NCBI GenBank assembly: GCA_011799875.1
Contig: CM022302.1
Coordinates: 184,194,942 to 184,258,941, forward strand
From: Thinopyrum elongatum
Lineage: Eukaryota; Streptophyta; Magnoliopsida; Poales; Poaceae
DNA length: 64,000 bases
Reading direction: 5' to 3'
Each line of letters begins with the position of its first letter. Within the stretch, counting starts at the first letter, position 1. Under the pieces are notes generated by a model that saw nothing but the letters and a program-made list of their open reading frames with translations, was not told the DNA's origin and ran no database searches. The position numbers and the translations under genes were made by a program. Positions 47,323 to 57,893 of this stretch are shown in pieces.

Positions 47323-48000
47323 CGCCTCAATGCAGGGTCAACTAGCCGAGGGTCGTACAGTGCTTAGCCCGACAACACTGGTGGCGGGGTTAAGGAAGGG
47401 TCTGGAAGGTCAGCCCAAGAAAAAGGAGAGGAAGAAACCGCCGAAGAGAGGCTATGCTGGCTACAAGTAGGCGAAAGCTTCTAGCAGCCAATCGGCTCCG
47501 CCGACTGATTTTGCAGGCCGTGTACCGGTCAAAGGTGCGGTGATGTACCATGTCACAAGCGAGCCAATCCTACCACCGAAACCGCTAGAGGGCATATCAG
47601 GGGATCTTCATAGATTGCACGACCATGTGCTGATGACTGAGAAAAGCCTTCTAGCCTCGAAGGATCCAAAATATCCGCTTTACATGGTTCATGTGCCTGA
47701 GGGGAAGTACTACGTCGACACACTTCCCGAGGAGGTGTTCTTCCTGCGGTTTGATCATATCTTTGAGATTTTTCTCACAAGGCGGCTAGATTTTACAATC
47801 GTCCGCCTTTTTGCGCTACATATGAACTTTGTCATCACGAGAGAGCAAATCTCGCAAATCTGTGTGGCAGATCCATACTACATGCATGAGTCCTTCTTGA
47901 GTCTCGGCGACTTTGAGCGTAAATCTGCTAGGGAGTACATCGAAAACTTCATGATAAGGAATAAGGACAAGGAAACGGTTCTCCTGCCTTATCATCCAAT
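47323..48000 (+). pseudogene. CACTA-associated Ulp1-like protein, exon (5' truncated)
   Basis: Open in one frame from the Gypsy junction with Lys-rich PKKKERKKPPKRGYAGYK, then an in-frame TAG at 47468-47470, then on through VKGAVMYHVTSEPILPP, PEGKYYVDTLPEE and the end at PYHP. The exon ends at 48000 with AAT before GTAAGT, a perfect donor. The 5' part was removed by the Gypsy insertion. An ORF with this layout next to the transposase is typical of Triticeae CACTA elements. It cannot be functional as it stands. Confidence 0.6.
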
Positions 48001-48087
48001 GTAAGTCATTGCCGGACAACCCTTTCATACATTTCAATCATTCCTTCTCTCTCATATGGAGAATAATTTGAGGTGTTTTTTTCGCAG
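48001..48087 (+). other. 87-bp intron of the CACTA gene
   Basis: GTAAGTCATTG at the donor, T-rich tract and TTTTTTCGCAG at the acceptor. Removing it joins PYHP to INGHAVLIVLF without changing frame. Confidence 0.75.
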
Positions 48088-48661
48088 CAACGGGCACGCC
48101 GTCCTTATCGTTCTTTTCCCGCGAGTCTCCCACGCCATGTATTTTGACCCTTCCAGAAACTATGAGAATAAGGACTACACCCATATAATGGATATTTTAG
48201 ATGATGCTCTCCACGGCTTCAGCATGAGGGGTGGCCACCTCGAGATTAGGAAACAAAGGAAGAGCAAGCCGGGTTTCTCGCATAAAATTAGCTTCTGCGG
48301 CATCCATCAACCGACAGCAAGGAAGAACGATGGATCCTACCTCCTCCATCTCATGATGGAGTTCAGAAGGGATCACCAACAGCTTCGCATGACAACCAGA
48401 AACGATGATCATATCCGCAAATGGGCAGGATCCCTGGGACAAGAACCAGATTATAAACTCAGAGATGACTTCTTTCGTATCCAGAGGGACATTGCAATGA
48501 TCATCATGAAAGAAGTCACTGAAGAGAAGGGGATGTTCCACCACGGCCCTATATCGCCAGCTGACGTCCGAACTCGCATAGGCCTACAATGTCAAGACCT
48601 AACGCCGTTCACGAAGCTAGGGTGCATCCTCCCGGATATGGATGGATGGAACTTCCAGTGA
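48088..48661 (+). pseudogene. CACTA Ulp1/C48-like peptidase domain, last exon
   Basis: Reads GHAVLIVLFPRVSHAMYFDP (His and Asp of a C48 peptidase triad in the usual order), then FCGIHQPTARKNDGSYLLH, where the family normally has Gln-Pro and a catalytic Cys-Gly. The cysteine is replaced by Gly-Ser. It ends DMDGWNFQ and TGA at 48659-48661. The frame is open over 190 codons. It is a catalytically dead or decayed peptidase-like protein; the C48 assignment is from motif order, not a search. Confidence 0.55.
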
Positions 48662-48957
48662 TTGACGATGCCGATGATGATGTGTCGATTGAACTTGTAT
48701 ACTTTCTATAGCGATGAAACTTTGTGATGTCCACAGTCCCTGTCAAACTTGCCAAATGCTATAGTTTGGGTATGATGACCTACGTACCTCTAGTTAATTA
48801 GTTTGCGTACGATGAACCTGCGTTGACTATTTATGTTTACTATATGTAGCATCTATTTGCTAACCCTTTCGTTTTGTGTTGCTCAAGTATATTTTGTTGC
48901 ATATTATTGTTGATTCTCTGGATGAAGATGTATCTCTAACAGGTACATAGATCCTTG

Positions 48958-49208
48958 ATGGCAAAGAAGTGCTATGTCGTGTACATAGGGAAGGTTCTGG
49001 GAGTGTACACAAGTGGCCCTAGTGTCAGGCGCAAGTGGAGCGGTTCTCGGGTGCCAGCCATAAAGGGTTCGATAGCAGATAAGAAGCAGAAGCTAGTTAC
49101 TTGAGGTTCATGCTAGCGCGAGAGAGGAATGAGAACCGCCGCCTCATGTACTGCATAGTTCCACTCTCACTCATACTGATAGCTCTTCTCTTCTATATCA
49201 TTGTTTAG
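48958..49208 (+). pseudogene. RNase H1 N-terminal (viroplasmin-like) domain gene with C-terminal membrane helix, broken
   Basis: Starts MAKKCYVVYIGKVLGVYTSG, the typical opening of the RNase H1 N-terminal fold. A one-base frameshift near 49015 is needed to continue (CQAQVERFSGASHKGF). Then comes an in-frame TAA (near 49082) where the family has an R-E-E run, then EASYLRFMLARERNENRR and a hydrophobic end (IVPLSLILIALLFYIIV) before TAG. I recall small proteins pairing this domain with a membrane tail in Triticeae CACTA elements. This copy is dead by one frameshift and one stop. Confidence 0.5.
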
Positions 49209-49431
49209 ATGGTTAACGATGTAGTTGGAAGTATTCGAGACATGTCATAACTTGTATTGCTATTTCGAGATGATGACGAGAGACATCATTTTGTGTTGGA
49301 TGATGATTATGATGATGACATGATTTGATGAGACTATTTGTATGTGTATGATATGATTAGATTTGTATGTGTATGATATGCTAGAGACTATTGTATAAAA
49401 TCTGTACAAATACAAAGGAAATATTTAGTAA

Positions 49432-49564
49432 CATGCGTTACTGCTACATATAGATAGCAGTAGCGCGTCGCTACTGCTACAAGTTAGCTGTAGTAGTAGC
49501 GCGGCAGCCCGCGCTACTGCTAGGCCTTTTACCCGCGCTACTGCTAGGCTTTTCCCTAGTAGTG
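49432..49564 (+). repeat. CACTA subterminal repeats and terminal inverted repeat
   Basis: Repeated GCGCTACTGCTAGGC and CGCTACTGCTAC units and an inverted GCAGTAGCG, ending TTTTCCCTAGTAGTG. Such repeats are transposase binding sites in CACTA elements. Confidence 0.7.
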
Positions 49565-49726
49565 TTTGATCAGTCCCCATTATCGATTGGAAGATTGACC
49601 CATTATCCTAATCGATTGTGCATTTGCATTCAAACGTAAATTATTAATAATGCACAAATTTAGGGAGAGCTCTTGCTTATCACATACTTCTCAAAGCGAC
49701 AATGTATTTACCAAAAAGGGGGAGAT
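49565..49726 (+). mobile_element. Copia-type internal 3' end with polypurine tract (remnant unit)
   Basis: Matches the DNA left of LTR2 (57715-57893), with about 60 bp missing before CCAAAAAGGGGGAGAT. Because it is internal sequence outside LTR1, a second unit of the same element once lay to the left. Confidence 0.65.
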
Positions 49727-51303
49727 TGAAAGTGCAACTAATCCCCGGGTGGTTTTGGTAATTCATAACAACATATATCTCATTGAACTAATGTCCATTC
49801 AAGTTAAATATTTCAGGTTGTTCAATGATTGGCATGGCATGACATAGAGATGTGGACCCCTCAAAATGCTAAGTACAAAGAATGGCAAAAGCTCAAGACT
49901 CTTCATTTCTATTTTAGTGATCCAAGATCACATTGAGTCCATAGAAAAGCCAATACTATTAAAAGGGGATGAGGTGTTGCTTAATGGTCTACTTGCTCAA
50001 AGTGCTTAGTGATATTGCTCCAAAACCCTCAGCCACTTTCTCCATCCAAATATGTCCAAACCCTAAACTCCAACTTGGCCCCACCGATTCTTTCTATCCG
50101 GAGCCACCGAGTTCATTTGAGATAGCCACTGCCAAAAACCCTAACAGTTCGGTCAACCGATACGGATCTCGGTCCCACCGAGATGGCCTTGCCAACTCTC
50201 TGTTACTCATTGCAATTATTTTGGTCTCACTGAGATTTGCAATCAGTCTCACCGAGATGGCTTGCCAACTCTCTGTTGCCTTATTGCTTCACTTCGGTCT
50301 CACTGAGTTGATGCAATCGGTGCCATCAAGATGAGGTTTGCCATAAGCCCTAGCACATCGGTTCCACCGAGTTGTTCCAGTCGCTCCCACCGAGATTCCT
50401 AATGTTCATATTTTTTAACAGATCGGTGCCACCGAGTTAAACTAATCGGTGCCACCGAGATGAGTCAAAAGTGTGTAACAGTTGGAATTTGTGTGGAGCC
50501 TATATATACCCCTCCACCCCCCTTCTCCATTTGTGAGAGAGCCATCTGAACGTGCCTACACTTCCACCATTCATTTTTTGAGAGAGAACCACCTACTCAT
50601 GTGTTGAGATCAAGAGATTCCATTCCTACCATTTGAACCTTGAATTCTAGCCTTCCCCAAGTTGTTTTCCACTCAAATCCTTCTTCCACCATAGCCAAAT
50701 CCGTGAGAGAGAGTTGAGTGTTGGGGAGACTATCATTTGAAGCACAAGAGCAAGGAGTTCATCATCAACACACCATCTATTACCTTTTGGAGAGTGGTGT
50801 CTCCTAGATTGGTTAGGTGTCACTTGGGAGCCTCCGTCATGATGTGGAGTTGAACCAAGAAGTTTGTAAGGGCAAGGAGATCGCCGACTTCGTGAAGATC
50901 TACCCGAGTGAGGCAAGTCCTTCGTGGGCGATGGCCATGGTGGGATAGAAAAGGTTGCTTCTTCATGGACCCTTCCTGGGTGGAGCCCTCCGTGGACTCG
51001 CACAGCCGTTACCCTTCGTGGGTTGAAGTCTCCATCATCGTGGATGTACGATAGCACCACCTATCGAAACCACGCCAAAAATCTTCGTGTCTCCATTGCA
51101 TTTGCCTTCTCCAAACCCTTCCCTTTACCTTCATATGCAATGTTTTACATTCCGCTGCTATACTCTTAGAATTTCATGTGTAGGTTGATTGCTTGACTTG
51201 TGTTAATTGCTAAAATCTGCCCACAACTAAAATTGGGAAAATGATAGATTTTTATTTGGTCAAGTAGTCTAATCCCCCCTCTAGACATACTTTCGATCCT
51301 ACA
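49727..51303 (+). mobile_element. Copia-type LTR1
   Basis: TGAAAGTGCAAC to CGATCCTACA, 1577 bp, with PPT before and PBS after. It contains a TATA box (TATATATA, 50501-50508) and about ten TCGGT/ACCGA motifs. It is clearly similar to LTR2 but with many transitions (for example TCACTGAG for TCACCGAG), so it is not recent. Confidence 0.85.
50080..50470. repeat. Cluster of TCGGT-nnn-ACCGA hairpin motifs in LTR1
   Basis: Motifs such as TCGGTGCCACCGAG, TCGGTTCCACCGAG and TCGGTCCCACCGAG recur about every 20-45 bp just upstream of the TATA box. Each is an imperfect palindrome with a 3-5 nt centre. Confidence 0.75.
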
Positions 51304-51305
51304 AG

Positions 51306-51317
51306 TGGTATCAGAGC
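51306..51317 (+). promoter_or_regulatory. Copia primer binding site
   Basis: TGGTATCAGAGC, exact complement of the initiator tRNA-Met end, 2 nt after LTR1. It fixes the plus orientation. Confidence 0.9.
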
Positions 51318-51387
51318 TTTGGTCTCCATTAGCCTTGATTTCCATAGCTTTGGTGATCATAGCCTTGGTTTCACAACCTAGTAGAGT

Positions 51388-52377
51388 ATGGTGTCTAGTG
51401 AGGGTAACTATCACCGTAGAGGTCCTTATTTTTATGGTACAAATTTTGCTAGTTGGAAGCATAAGATGAAAATGCATATTCTTGGTCATAACCCCGCCGT
51501 TTGGGCTGTTGTGCATGTTGGGTTGCAACGTGATTTCTTCAAGGATGGTAAAGAACCGGATCGTGAAGCGACCGCGGAAGAATTGAAGATGTTGCAATAC
51601 AATGCTCAAGCTTGTGATATTCTCTTCAATGGATTGTGCCCCGAAGAATTCAACAAAATCAACCGCCTTGAGAATGCAAAGGAGATTTGGGATACTTTGG
51701 TTGATATGCATGAAGGTATCGAGTCTGTCAAGGAATCCAAGTTGGATGTGCTTCAAAGTCAACTTGACAAGTTCAAGATGAAGGATGGTGAAGGAGTCAC
51801 CGAAATGTACTCTAGGCTTGCTCTCATCACAAATGAGATTGCCGGCTTAGGAAGTGCAGAGATGACCGACAAATTCATCATCAAGAAGATCCTTAGAGCC
51901 TTGGATAGAAAATATGATACCGTGTGCACATTGATCCAAATGATTGCCAGTTACAAAGATCTCAAGCCCACAGAAGTCATTGGTAGAATTGTTGCTCATG
52001 AAATGTCACTCAAGGATAAGGAAGAGCTCCACAACAAGTCAAGTGGTGCTTACAAAGTTTCAAGTGATGCTCCTACAACATCAAGTGAAAAGCAAGTCTC
52101 CAATGAAGAATTGAGCTTACTGGTGAAGAACTTCAACAAATTATACAAGAGTAGAAGTAAAGAGAGAAGCTCCAAGTCAAGGTCCTACAATGACAAAAGA
52201 TCTTCTAGTCGTGATCGTAATTGTTACAATTGTGAAAGACCTGGACACTATTCCAATGAGTGTACGGCTCCCTACAAGAAAAGAGAAGACTCGCCAAAAA
52301 GGAGAAGTAGAAGAGATGGATCACCTCCAAGAGAGAGAAGGAGTAGAGAAGATCGTTATGAACGAAGACACTCTTGA
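51388..52377 (+). CDS. Copia-type Gag, N-terminal part (329 aa, premature stop)
   Basis: MVSSEGNYHRRGPYFYGTNF opens a UBN2/gag-polypeptide type domain with FASWKHKMKMHI, AKEIWDTLVDMHEG and RALDRKYDTVCTLI. A CCHC zinc knuckle CYNCERPGHYSNEC follows at about residues 280-293, in a Ser/Arg-rich tail. It would package element RNA into virus-like particles. The TGA at 52375-52377 lies where an Arg codon is expected, because the same frame continues smoothly for 160 more codons. Located directly after the PBS. Confidence 0.8.
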   Translation: MVSSEGNYHRRGPYFYGTNFASWKHKMKMHILGHNPAVWAVVHVGLQRDFFKDGKEPDREATAEELKMLQYNAQACDILFNGLCPEEFNKINRLENAKEIWDTLVDMHEGIESVKESKLDVLQSQLDKFKMKDGEGVTEMYSRLALITNEIAGLGSAEMTDKFIIKKILRALDRKYDTVCTLIQMIASYKDLKPTEVIGRIVAHEMSLKDKEELHNKSSGAYKVSSDAPTTSSEKQVSNEELSLLVKNFNKLYKSRSKERSSKSRSYNDKRSSSRDRNCYNCERPGHYSNECTAPYKKREDSPKRRSRRDGSPPRERRSREDRYERRHS

Positions 52378-53570
52378 AGAAGCAAATATTCGGAAAGGAA
52401 GGACAAGTCATCAAAGAGCTACACAAGACAAAGACATCAAGCTCACGTTGGTGAATGGGTGTCCGGTTCCGACTCCGACAACTACTCCGAGAGAAGCTAT
52501 CACTCTGACTTTGAATATACTCAAGATGAAGGTGTTGCCGATCTTACACTAGTGTCATCCAACTCCTATGACATATTTTATTCACCAAATGAAGGAATTG
52601 GAAGATGCTTCATGGCTAAAGGCCCCAAGGTATCACACCCCGAGTATCTTGATTTTGTTAGTGATGAAGATGACTTGCTAGGTGATGATGATTTACTTGT
52701 TGACAAGACTAGTGAAAACAATGATGAACTCGCTAGTAATCATGCTAATCAAGATGAAACGAATGACAATGATAAGAAGGAGATTGAGCGTCTAACTAAA
52801 GAGCTAAACACTCTTAAGTTAGCTCATGAAAAAACTCAAGAGGATCATGAGAGCTCCTAAGAACTCATGAGAAGCTACGCTTCGAGAAGCTAAATTTAGA
52901 GCAAGAGCATGAGTTCCTAAAAGCTATCAATGATGATCTTCGAAAGAAGAGTTCTTCTTACAGTGCCAAATGTCTCCTCTTGTCTACCTATATGCCGCAA
53001 GTAAAATCTAGCAACAAGAGCAAGAAAGATTCTTCTTCTAGTAGTAACAATAACCATGCTAAATCCAATATTGTTGCTTCTAGTAGTTCTCTTGATTCCA
53101 CTAATGATTCTCTTAGCCAAGTTTCACTTGAGCAAGAAAATATCTTATTGAAGGGAATTATAGAGAAAGGTGTTTACAAGAGCCTTGCCGGGAGTAAGCA
53201 ATTTAAGGAAATTATACGCAAGCAAGGAAGGCACCGGAAGAAGCAAGGTGTTAGTTTTGAACGAAAGTTCAATGCCAATGGAGTTGAATGGGAGGAAGAT
53301 CAATACCCCAAGACGAAGTTTGTTCCTCAACAAGAGAAGTATGACCCCACTTCTTTTGAGGGAACACAAGCTCAAGATGATCTTCCACCACAAGACCACA
53401 AGCTAAAAGGCAAGGACAAGCTTCAAGAAGAGATTGACTCATTTGAAGAAGCTCCTAAAGCCATGGTCAAGTGGGTTCCCAAGACTAAGTCAAGCTCTAC
53501 TTCATCAAGTTCAACTACAACTCCAAGGATTCCCATCAAGTTGATGTGGGTCCCAAAGAAGAAGAACTAG
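52378..53570 (+). pseudogene. Copia-type Gag, C-terminal part (read-on region)
   Basis: Continues Gag in the same frame (HVGEWVSGSDSDNYSERS, acidic DEDDLLGDDDLL) to a stop at 52858. A frameshift there leads into the other frame (LRFEKLNLEQEHEFLKAI, then LLKGIIEKGVYKSLAGSKQF), ending IPIKLMWVPKKKN at 53570. It is rich in coiled-coil-like and Ser runs. No protease or integrase motif follows, so the element is non-autonomous in this copy. Confidence 0.65.
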
Positions 53571-54568
53571 AGTGTTCTTGAGGGTGACTCCGCCAACATA
53601 CTTCACTCACATTCATATTGGCAAGGACTTGTGCAATCAACTTTCATGTCTTGCACTAGTTCATGGAGTCACAAACCCTCTTGCTGGTAAGACAAGGGAC
53701 AAGGTAACCTAATGCTTTCATGGACATCATCGTATGTGTAATTCACTCTATGTCTATGTATATCCTTGTATGTTCCTTGTGGGACTAACCCATCTAGGTA
53801 TTGAAAGTGCAACACTCCAAAGGATTGCTACAAATGATCTGCTTCAACATTGAGCATCCACATCTTCATCCCTCTTAGGGTGGATATCACATCTAGGGGG
53901 GCTATGCTCTAAAAATTGAGCTAAAGCAACTCTAATGGTGTGAACACATTAATGCTTTATGTAAAAGTGGTAACCCCACTTGTGCTTAAACGATGAGTAT
54001 GACCTATGATCAAATGTTCTCATTTGACTCCTAAGTCAATATACTCATATATAGATGACCTAGTCATCGCCAATTGCTTGATAGATGCTAAAATTGTTTG
54101 TGCATGCTTTGTCACATATTTCATTTGCTATCTTATTGTGTGAGCATGTTGGTTGCATATTTTCTCCATTCGAGGGCATCCATTTGTTTTTTTGGTTGTC
54201 TTGGTTTATATTGGCCAAGTGGATGTACAAGAATGCCTAAGAACCTTCTCTAGCTATCTATGCTCTTCTTGTCTCAAATTCTTTTCATGCTATATCACAA
54301 AAATTGAACAAGTTCTTTTCGGACCCTCCGGGTGAGGAGCACTCGGAGCCACCGATCCGTCAAAGGTTGCCTTCCAAAACCTTCTATTGTTTTTTGGTCA
54401 GACCAATTCACTCAAATTCGGTCACACCGAAAGCATTAGATTGATCTAGGTTTTCATCTTGGTGCTACCGATTAGACCGACTCGGTCTCACCGATTTGTT
54501 GTAACTGCACGCAGTTTCACATCTCGGTGCCACCGATTCTTTCCACTCGGTGCCACCGACAGCACATG

Positions 54569-54625
<57 letters not shown>

Positions 54626-55308
54626 TGTGGCTCGTACGGTTGAAAAATTCTTCAAACATTTCGAGCCCGCGCCCCATTGATGTCGCCCCCTTGGTCTCCG
54701 GATCATCGTTGTCGTCTCCTATGTGTCGTCACCGTAGGAATCCGCCGCCCTCAACAGAATCTTCTCCACCGTTGCCGCCATAGAGGATCATCACCGAGTT
54801 AGGGTGAGATTCGATCTCCTTGTGCTTTCTTTCTCCGATTCAATGCACAAGGATCTTGCCTAGTATCTTGCCACATTTGAGGTTGATCTATCCACCAAAC
54901 AAATTCGTTAGGATAGATTCGAAGAAAAAATTTAGGGTTAGGTTTCTGCCGAACTCATCTCGGACCGACCGAAATGAAATTTTTGGTCCCACCGATTGGC
55001 CCTGGCCATTGCACATGTATAACTCGGTTCCACCAAAATGTACTGATTAGTGAGACCGAAAGTAAAGTTTCAGTGAAACCCTAGCATCTCGGAGCCACCG
55101 AACCACAACTCGGTCCAACGGAAATGTTGTGTTTAGGCTCTGTGAGTGCTTCGATGTCACCGAAATGATCAACTCGGTAGCTCCGAAATGCTTTCTGTGA
55201 AAATCTAAAAGTAATGTTTGAACTCAAACTTTGGAAAAACTATCTGCTTTTTGTTATAACTCATCTACTCTGCCCATACCCATCTATTCACAGGGTTAAC
55301 TTTGCAAG
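53571..55308. other. Copia internal noncoding stretch
   Basis: No convincing ORF. It holds a second cluster of TCGGT/ACCGA motifs (about 54335-54565 and 54955-55195) on both sides of a (TA)n tract, and a leader-like CT-rich part (54680-54800). The pattern suggests the remains of a promoter and first exon in front of the ORF at 55309. Confidence 0.45.
54571..54623. repeat. (TA)n microsatellite
   Basis: About 26 uninterrupted TA dinucleotides between ACATGGG and CTTGTGG. Length is likely polymorphic. Confidence 0.95.
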
Positions 55309-57366
55309 ATGTCTAGTGCTAGTGACAGTCAGAACCAGTCAGAGCAGAATGTTGATCTAAGTGAAGGCTCTAGTCCCAATGAGAGCTAGTATGAGGGAGA
55401 GAGGAGCTCTCCAGATTTGCCAAAGGCTATCACCGGAACAAAGAAGAAGAAAACCTCAGACAGTGAGGATGAAGACTTTGTGGCTGGAGATGCCACATCA
55501 AAGAAAAAGGCAGTATTGAGAAAGGAGTATGGCTCTGCAGCTAGCACTAAGCCAAGTACCAAGGAAAGGACTATTGTCAAGAAAGTTCCTCAGTCCAAGG
55601 TTGACAAAGCTATAGGAAAGAAGAAAGAAAGGAAAAGAGGTAGATGGTGCAAACTTGTTGATCCCATGGCTGAATTTGAAAAGCACGCTACTGATGAGGA
55701 GAAAGAATCAGAAGTTGAAGCACCTCCTGCCAAAACACAGAAACTCATGTCAGATGCCATGAAGACAGCTTCTCCTTCCAAACCCAAGTCCAAGCCCAAG
55801 GTCTCAGCTCCCAAAAGGTCTACAAGAAACATTCCAGTTGCTGAGAAGAACAAGGCCCCAGTGCCAGAGGTTCAGGATGATGATGAGCCACTAGTGCTTA
55901 GGAAGCTCAAGCCCAAGATCCCAGACCATGACAATGTACACCCTATTGTAGAAAACATGATGCTCAGGAAGTACAAGGGCATGCGAGAGTGGAGGAAAGT
56001 GGATCCCTATTCAGTTAGGAGAAGGACTGCTTGTGACTACCATTTCCACACCACAGAACAACGAGATTTCTATGTGACAGTTTTGCTTGATAAGAAGCCC
56101 ATTGTCAGTGACATGAAGTGGGTGGACTAGAAATACATTGATGCTAATGAAGATTATTTCCCCCACGTTCATGAGAGTTTCAGACTTGCCGGAGTTGATG
56201 CATTTGTTGGTCAAAATCTCACCAAGTGGAATGATGAGATGATCATGCAATTCTACTCCACAGCACACTTTTATCCAGACGGGAAGATTGCATGGATGAC
56301 TGAGGGACACAAGTACCAATCATCAATCTCTGAGTGGGCCGCTCTTATTAATGCCCCTAAGGAAGATGAAGATTATGTTGATGTTTATGGGAAGCCCAGG
56401 ATGGACCACAACACAATGGCAAACATGTACAAGGAAATCCCTCCAAAGGATGTTGAGAGCCACAAGCTTGGGTCAGTCAAGCACTTGCTAGCAAGGTTGG
56501 CCACAACCAACACTATCTTGAGGCATACCCTTTTGCCCAAGTCTGGAGATGGCAAGATGATACGTGGCCACTCCATCAATTTGCTTCACTTGTTTGAGTC
56601 CCCACCTCAGAAGTTCAAAGTTATGAGTTTGATTGTAGAGACGGTCAAGAGGACAGCTACTGACCAGAAGAGGTCTTGTGGATATGCCCCACACATTCAA
56701 ATGCTTATCAACTTCAAAGTTGGTACAGACACATATCTAATAGATCATGAGCACCTCCCTCTTCAGCCAGAGTTCGAGGATAATGCGGTGGTGATGGATT
56801 CCTCTCACCCCACATCCACTGAGGCTCAAGAGAAGGCCTAGGCAGCAGCTAAAGCAGCTCAGGAAGCCGTAGCTCCCAATGCACCCATTGCAAACCTCAA
56901 GTCAAAGAACGATCAGATGACATATCTGCTAGAGGCCACCCTGAGGATTGAGAGGAGTCTGGCCAACATCTCCAAGAACCAGGAGAGTCTAGAGCGGGTT
57001 GTCGAGACAAAGATTCATGATCTTGATGTGAAGATCACCGAGGTTCAGATAGTTATGCAGAAGCTGCAGGCAGATGTTGAGGCAAGCAGGATTGCTGCCG
57101 AGGACAGTGGAGATGAGAGACCTACCACTCAGAGGTTTCGGACTGTACCCAGGGCACCCATATCTTTAGTTGTGCCAGTTGCAGACACGAGGCCTACTCA
57201 CTCTGCACCTGCCGCTACTACTCCAGTGCCACCTCCAGTGTCTACTCCACCGGTCCAGCAGACATCTTCACAGGCATTTGCAGATGCACTTCTCTCCATG
57301 CCATCTATGCACACCGGAGCCACAAGCCAGAAGACTCCTTCAGGAGCTTCAGAGGATCGTGCCTAG
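55309..57366 (+). pseudogene. Plant transposon protein-like ORF (about 685 codons, three TAG stops)
   Basis: One frame runs from ATG 55309 (MSSASDSQNQSEQNVD) to TAG at 57364. It is interrupted by TAG at 55387-55389, 56128-56130 and 56839-56841. The N-terminal third is Lys/Ser/Pro-rich and nuclear-looking (KKKERKRGRW). The middle holds FYSTAHFYPDGKIAWMTEGH and ISEWAALINAP, phrases of the 'putative plant transposon protein' domain found beside many cereal LTR elements. The C-terminal third has a coiled-coil-like segment (ERSLANISKNQESLERVV) and a Pro/Thr-rich tail. The role is unknown. The stops make it inactive unless read through. It lies sense in the Copia-type internal region, where pol would be. 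Confidence 0.6.
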
Positions 57367-57893
57367 AGAGACGTATAGCTCTATACCTTTTCAAGCTTTT
57401 TGGTACTTGTTGCCAAAGGGGGAGAAATTGTATAGATCATAGGCTTCGAGAGAGAAAGTGTCTCACTTTTGCTCTTTGGTTTTTATTGAGTTTTTTCTAC
57501 TATGTTCGTTTGATCCGTGCTACTTGATCGTTTGATGCTCGTGGGATACTATGTTTGTTTGTGTTTGCTCATACTTTGCTTAATGTGTGCTTAATGCTTA
57601 TTCCTATCATATTTTGTGTATGATCATTCACTTATGTCTTTGGTGATGCGTGCATGTTATTTCACTCTTATCATTTGGTGCACTCCACCAAGATGTATGT
57701 GACATGGAAGAGTGACCCATGATCCTAATTGATTGTGCATTTGCATTCAAACGCAAATTATTAATAATGCACAAATTTAGAGGGAGCTCTTACTTATCAC
57801 ATACTTCTCAAAGCGACGATGTATTTCATTCATTTAATCATTTGTCGAAGCTTTGATCTATATGTTGTCATCAATTACCAAGAAGGGGGAGAT
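57367..57893 (+). mobile_element. Copia internal 3' end and polypurine tract
   Basis: No ORF. Two purine tracts are present: CCAAAGGGGGAGAAATTG near 57412 and AAGAAGGGGGAGAT directly before LTR2 (57880-57893). The latter is the functional-position PPT. Confidence 0.65.

Larger units (their letters stand above)
47323..49564 (+). mobile_element. CACTA (En/Spm-type) transposon, 3' portion
   Basis: Contains the end of a two-exon Ulp1-like gene, a broken RNase H1-N-like gene, subterminal GC-rich repeats and the terminus (CACTACTAGGGAAAAG on the minus strand, ending 49564). The left part, including the transposase, is absent because the Gypsy LTR inserted at 47322/47323. Confidence 0.75.

Noticed and set aside
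47323..47327. CGCCT as a confirmed target duplication of the Gypsy host
   Set aside because: Only one side is visible with certainty; the left end of that element was not identified.
54459..54706. ORFs with (YI)n repeats
   Set aside because: Translation of the TA microsatellite on either strand.
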